Positions 60,675 through 64,000 of a DNA stretch of 64,000 bases are shown in pieces. The notes under the pieces are model-generated. The model saw only the letters and a program-made list of their open reading frames with translations. It was not told where the DNA came from and did not search any database. Where the stretch lies: the NCBI GenBank assembly GCA_032622095.1, contig CP136061.1, positions 14,833,287 through 14,897,286 on the forward strand, given 5' to 3'. The number at the start of each line of letters is the position of its first letter. The first letter of the stretch is position 1. The DNA is from Siphonodentalium dalli (lineage: Eukaryota; Mollusca; Scaphopoda; Gadilida; Siphonodentaliidae). A program made the position numbers and the translations under genes.

Positions 60675-61938
60675 TGCCAGCGTCTGTAGAACCCACCGAG
60701 ATGGTAAAAATCTCCCTAGCATGTAACACTTCTCCATGTTTGCCCCAACATTACCATTAATGCAAACTGTTGGTGGTCAAAATAAGATAATGGGTGACTC
60801 AATATAGTTCTGACGATATGTACAAATAGATGTATCGGTCCGCAAAGTACCATCCTTGTGGCAGTACTATATCGCAGTGATAACGTAGAGGGTGCTGTGT
60901 GGAGTTTGTTAAATACTCCGAACTTCCTTCTGGGGAAGGAAGTATCAAACTATGATTTATGATTTTATTTTTGAGGATGTTTTGCCGTATTGAATATTAT
61001 ATTCTTTAAAGTTTTTATCACATTTGTCCTAACAATATTAATGGTGGTATTTAACTGCACATGACAGCATATCTTTTAAAAGGACGGCCGTCATTGTATG
61101 GCTAATGGTCGGGGTTCAAAGCTGCAGAGTCGAGGTGCGTCCAACTGATTGAAGTTATTTACACTGACATTAATTTGTTCCGCCATGGGCTAATACAGCA
61201 TTCTTTCTGATGTTTGATAATGATTGTCCTAATAATATTATAGAGTGGTATTTAAGTGCACATTCGAGCACAGTTATTGGTTTGGCCAATGACTGTGTGT
61301 CAATGTTGCTAAGTTGGGGTGCGGCATGCTTCTCGGGCTTTGATATCAAAGAAATTTCACACCATTTTTGTAAGCGACATTGTACTTTGCATCTGCATAG
61401 GCTGGCTGTTTGCGTTGTTCTCAGCTTCTGGCTAACGATCATACATTGTAAAACACTTGCGTTTTTTATAGTTCTTGGTTCTAGAAATGTAGCTCAAGTA
61501 AGTTATTATTTAAATGAATGGCCCTGGTGGGCGTATCGTTGACAATCAGTAAAATTAAAAAGTACAAATAAAACAAATCTAATTTTAGAACAATTTGGAT
61601 TCAAATGTGCTATTGATCTGGATAAATAAACGCTAGATTTGTCGATACATGTTGAAGTTGTGTACAAAAGATAAATATTGAGTTTGAAATCGACGGCCTA
61701 TTTTTCTCCAGAACTTAAGTGTTTCGACCGTGCCGGTGCTCATCATAATAATGTTTGTTCATTCATCATCTGTGTTATATGTTTTCGAACATTTTATCCT
61801 AGAAATATGTACCATATTTGTAAAACATAGTTTTTATTCGATCGACTGGCGTTGGAATTGTATGATTCGGTTCTGGTGTTTGTGAATTATGATCTTTAGA
61901 AGTGAGGACGTATTCGAATATGCGAACTCCCTTAATTG
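60675..61938. other. No gene recognised
   Basis: Two opposite frames at 61170-61542 (90 and 110 codons) overlap. Neither has a domain I know, and they are not called. Confidence 0.45.
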
Positions 61939-62574
61939 TAACGTATTAATACCATTAGCGATGCGTGTATAAGGTATTAATGTCACTAGCGATGTATTTG
62001 TAGCGGATTAATATCATTAGCGATGCGTTTGTAACGTATTAATATCATTAGCGATGCGTCTGTACGTATTAATGTCATTAGCGATGCGTTTGTAACGTAT
62101 TCACATCATTATCGATGCGGTTTTAACGTATTAATGTCATTGGCGATGCGATTGTAACGTATTGCAATTAGCGATGCGATTGTAACGTATTAATGTCATT
62201 AGCGATGCGACTGTACGTATTAATGTCATTAGCGATGCGAATGTACGTATTAATGTCATTAGCGATGCGTTTGTAACGTATTAATATCACTAGCGATGCG
62301 GTTGTAACGTATTAATGTCATTAGCGATGCGTTTGTAACGTACCAATATAATTAGCGATGCGTTTGTAACGTATTAATATAATTAGCGATGCGTCTGTAC
62401 GTATTAATGTCATTAGCGATGTGTTTGTAACGTATTCATATCATTAGCGATGCGATCGTAACGTATTAACACCATTAGCGATTGTAACGTATTACCATTA
62501 GCGATGTGTTTGTAACGTATTAGTGTCATTAGCGATGCGACTGTAACGCATTAATGTCATTAGCGATGCGTTTG
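61939..62574. repeat. Minisatellite, 31-bp unit, about 21 copies
   Basis: Unit TAACGTATTAATGTCATTAG followed by CGATGCGTTTG. Variable lengths (29-32 bp) and several truncated units. Confidence 0.92.
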
Positions 62575-63486
62575 TTGAAGTCACGCGCTCGTTTTTGTTT
62601 TATTTCTGTTTTATTGATATTTTGCTCGTTTTAGGGACACGCCCCTGTGGAATGATCATTGAAATTTCAGCCACAATTGGTATGTTTAATTTTTTCAGAA
62701 CAGGATCCCATGGCAACCGAGACCCTTTAAACAGCCCCCACGCAAGTTTTTAAAAGTACATACCACAGCAATTGAAAGTCATACAAAACATGTTCTCCAA
62801 TGGAATGCTAACGCGGTACATGAATATAGTATCTAGTATCATTTACCAACATTTTATATTTAACCACACTTCAACGACGTCACACAAATGGTGAAATTTC
62901 CAGTGAAAATTGTAAAATTAGATGTTTAATAGCTATATCTAGAAGCACTTTAAAAAGTGATAGCCCAAGTAGCAGGTAACGACATTAAGATTATCCTGAC
63001 GCTTCATGGTGAAAGTTGTGTACTGAGAAGCAGGATATATAATAGTTTAATAAGACTCCCAAATATTGATCACAAAATACAGTTAGTTTTTGAACGACTT
63101 TGACCTCAACAAGTTACATTGCAGCGAAGATTTATGACATTGATATCAGTTTCTTCGGAAATATCCAGTATATACATACATGGTCCTACGTTGTTAATAT
63201 AAGACTGTAAGAAAAAATGATAAACATTGTTAAAGAATGCCAAGAAATTGATAGAAGAGTATTATCCTTCTCGGGCGACGATATGTCAATTGTCGGGGTA
63301 TGGCATCACCTGGAATTAAATCGGAGATGACTCTATATAAGCATCTATATCTATATTTGCGAATGTCTGTCTGTCTGTGTTCTATATAAATTCACAGGGG
63401 GCCATCTAGATGATACCAAAGGGGTCTACTAGGGGTAACTTTTTACGAGAAAGATAATAGTGTGGGTTAGAATATTCTAAAGTGAC
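62575..63486. other. No gene recognised
   Basis: CCCATGGCAACCGAGACCC at about 62708 recalls CCATGGCAACCG at 42908. AGACTGTAAGAAAAAATGAT and TTGTTAAAGAATGC (about 63204-63240) look like the AT-rich spacer of the double-hairpin family, possibly a remnant. Confidence 0.4.
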
Positions 63487-64000
63487 GTCGTTGTCAGGGG
63501 CAGAAAAGGGGAGGGGCAGATTTTTTTTGTCGCCGATTGCCACGAAACTTACATGTAATCATCCCCATGTTAAGAAGAATCTAATGGTGCGGTTTAAATA
63601 TGTCAAGAGTGGCGTCGTTCGAGTCAGGGAGGCACGGAAGGGGAGAGGGGCACCAAAATTGATAAAACGGGTTTAGAATGGGTTTAGTCGCCGATTGCCA
63701 CCACACTTATACAAAATCATCCCCATTGTATGAGGAGTCAAATGGTGTGGCTTAAATATGTCAAAAGTGGCCTCATTCGAGTCAGGGGTCCACTGAAAGG
63801 GAGAGGGACACCAAAATTCATACACAATATGTTTAGCGCCAATTTCCACCAAATTGATACATGTTCTTATCCATGATACGAGAAATCTAATCGTGTGATT
63901 TAAAGACGCCATATTGGTCATGTTTTTGTGAGAGATGGAGAGGGGAGGGTGGGCACCAAATTTGACAAACAATTGTTTAGTCGCCGATTAGCACCAAACT
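63487..64000. repeat. Tandem repeat, about 150-bp unit, open at the right window edge
   Basis: TCGCCGATTGCCACCAAACT-like phrase at about 63529, 63688, 63836 and 63981, with GTTTAAATATGTCAAGAGTGG and GGGAGAGGGGCACCAAAATT in between. Preceded by TGTCTGTCTGTCTGTG at 63366. The array continues past the window. Confidence 0.85.

Noticed and set aside
61081-61150. Second Pol III B-box-like site (GGGGTTCAAAGCTGC)
   Set aside because: No A-box at a suitable distance upstream and no repeat partner in the window.
61170-61542. Opposing 90- and 110-codon frames
   Set aside because: Overlapping on opposite strands, Cys/His/Leu-rich without known spacing, and no evidence that favours either.

Overview
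The window looks like a repeat-dominated, AT-rich stretch of a large animal genome. There are no operons, no ribosome-binding sites and no dense coding. Instead there is one long intact-looking gene and many satellites, minisatellites, microsatellites and hairpin-type (inverted-repeat) transposable elements. A mollusc or another lophotrochozoan is my best guess, from the dispersed motif AAGGGAGATAAC and the abundance of palindromic MITEs and minisatellites. This is inference, not proof.

The only convincing protein-coding locus is on the minus strand at 34789-39355. It is a single-exon gene of about 1,520 codons, split by one extra A in a 7-A run near 38206 into a 421-codon N-terminal ORF (two CxxC...HxxC zinc-binding modules) and a 1,095-codon C-terminal ORF. 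The C-terminal ORF carries a PIN/FEN-like set of acidic residues and a cysteine-rich CXC-type tail. The gene sits inside a unit of about 6.95 kb (roughly 33,900-40,840) whose two ends are collinear imperfect inverted repeats of about 160-170 bp. It is therefore most likely the autonomous protein of a little-described TIR transposable element.

Layout. 1-650: 235-bp tandem repeat. 1130-2030: diverged 460-bp duplication with a hairpin. 3409-6690: large foldback element with a small TIR element nested in its spacer. 6843-8615: 1.77-kb inverted-repeat-bounded unit. 10720-11570: 327-bp repeats. 12270-13130: microsatellite and 38-bp minisatellite. 16467-19932: 54-bp satellite of about 64 copies with a 381-bp higher-order duplication. 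20405-20545: hairpin. 20961-21633: 28-bp minisatellite. 21719-22174: double-hairpin element. 23798-23927: 130-bp element with the same ends as the 2.6-kb satellite-bearing element at 45045-47625. 23985-24496: two minisatellites. 25738-26927: two palindromic elements. 30041-30354: TTAA-type MITE. 30538-31700: 37-bp and 44-bp minisatellites. 33069-33535: second double-hairpin element. 33.9-40.85 kb: the gene-bearing element. 41.2-44.8 kb: palindromic GGTACT repeats, AT microsatellite, hairpin fragment and a SINE-like piece. 48774-49766: 67-bp minisatellite. 50-52 kb: diverged duplications. 52931-53097: hairpin. 53826-54280: 130-bp repeats. 55763-56232: third double-hairpin element. 57479-57992: long-armed MITE. 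58763-59154 and 60255-60670: two oppositely oriented piggyBac-like TTAA elements that carry the same double-hairpin module. 61939-62574: 31-bp minisatellite. 63487-64000: 150-bp repeats running off the window.

Most other open frames lie in satellites or arise by chance. I did not find rRNA, a convincing functional tRNA, CRISPR arrays or any bacterial feature.
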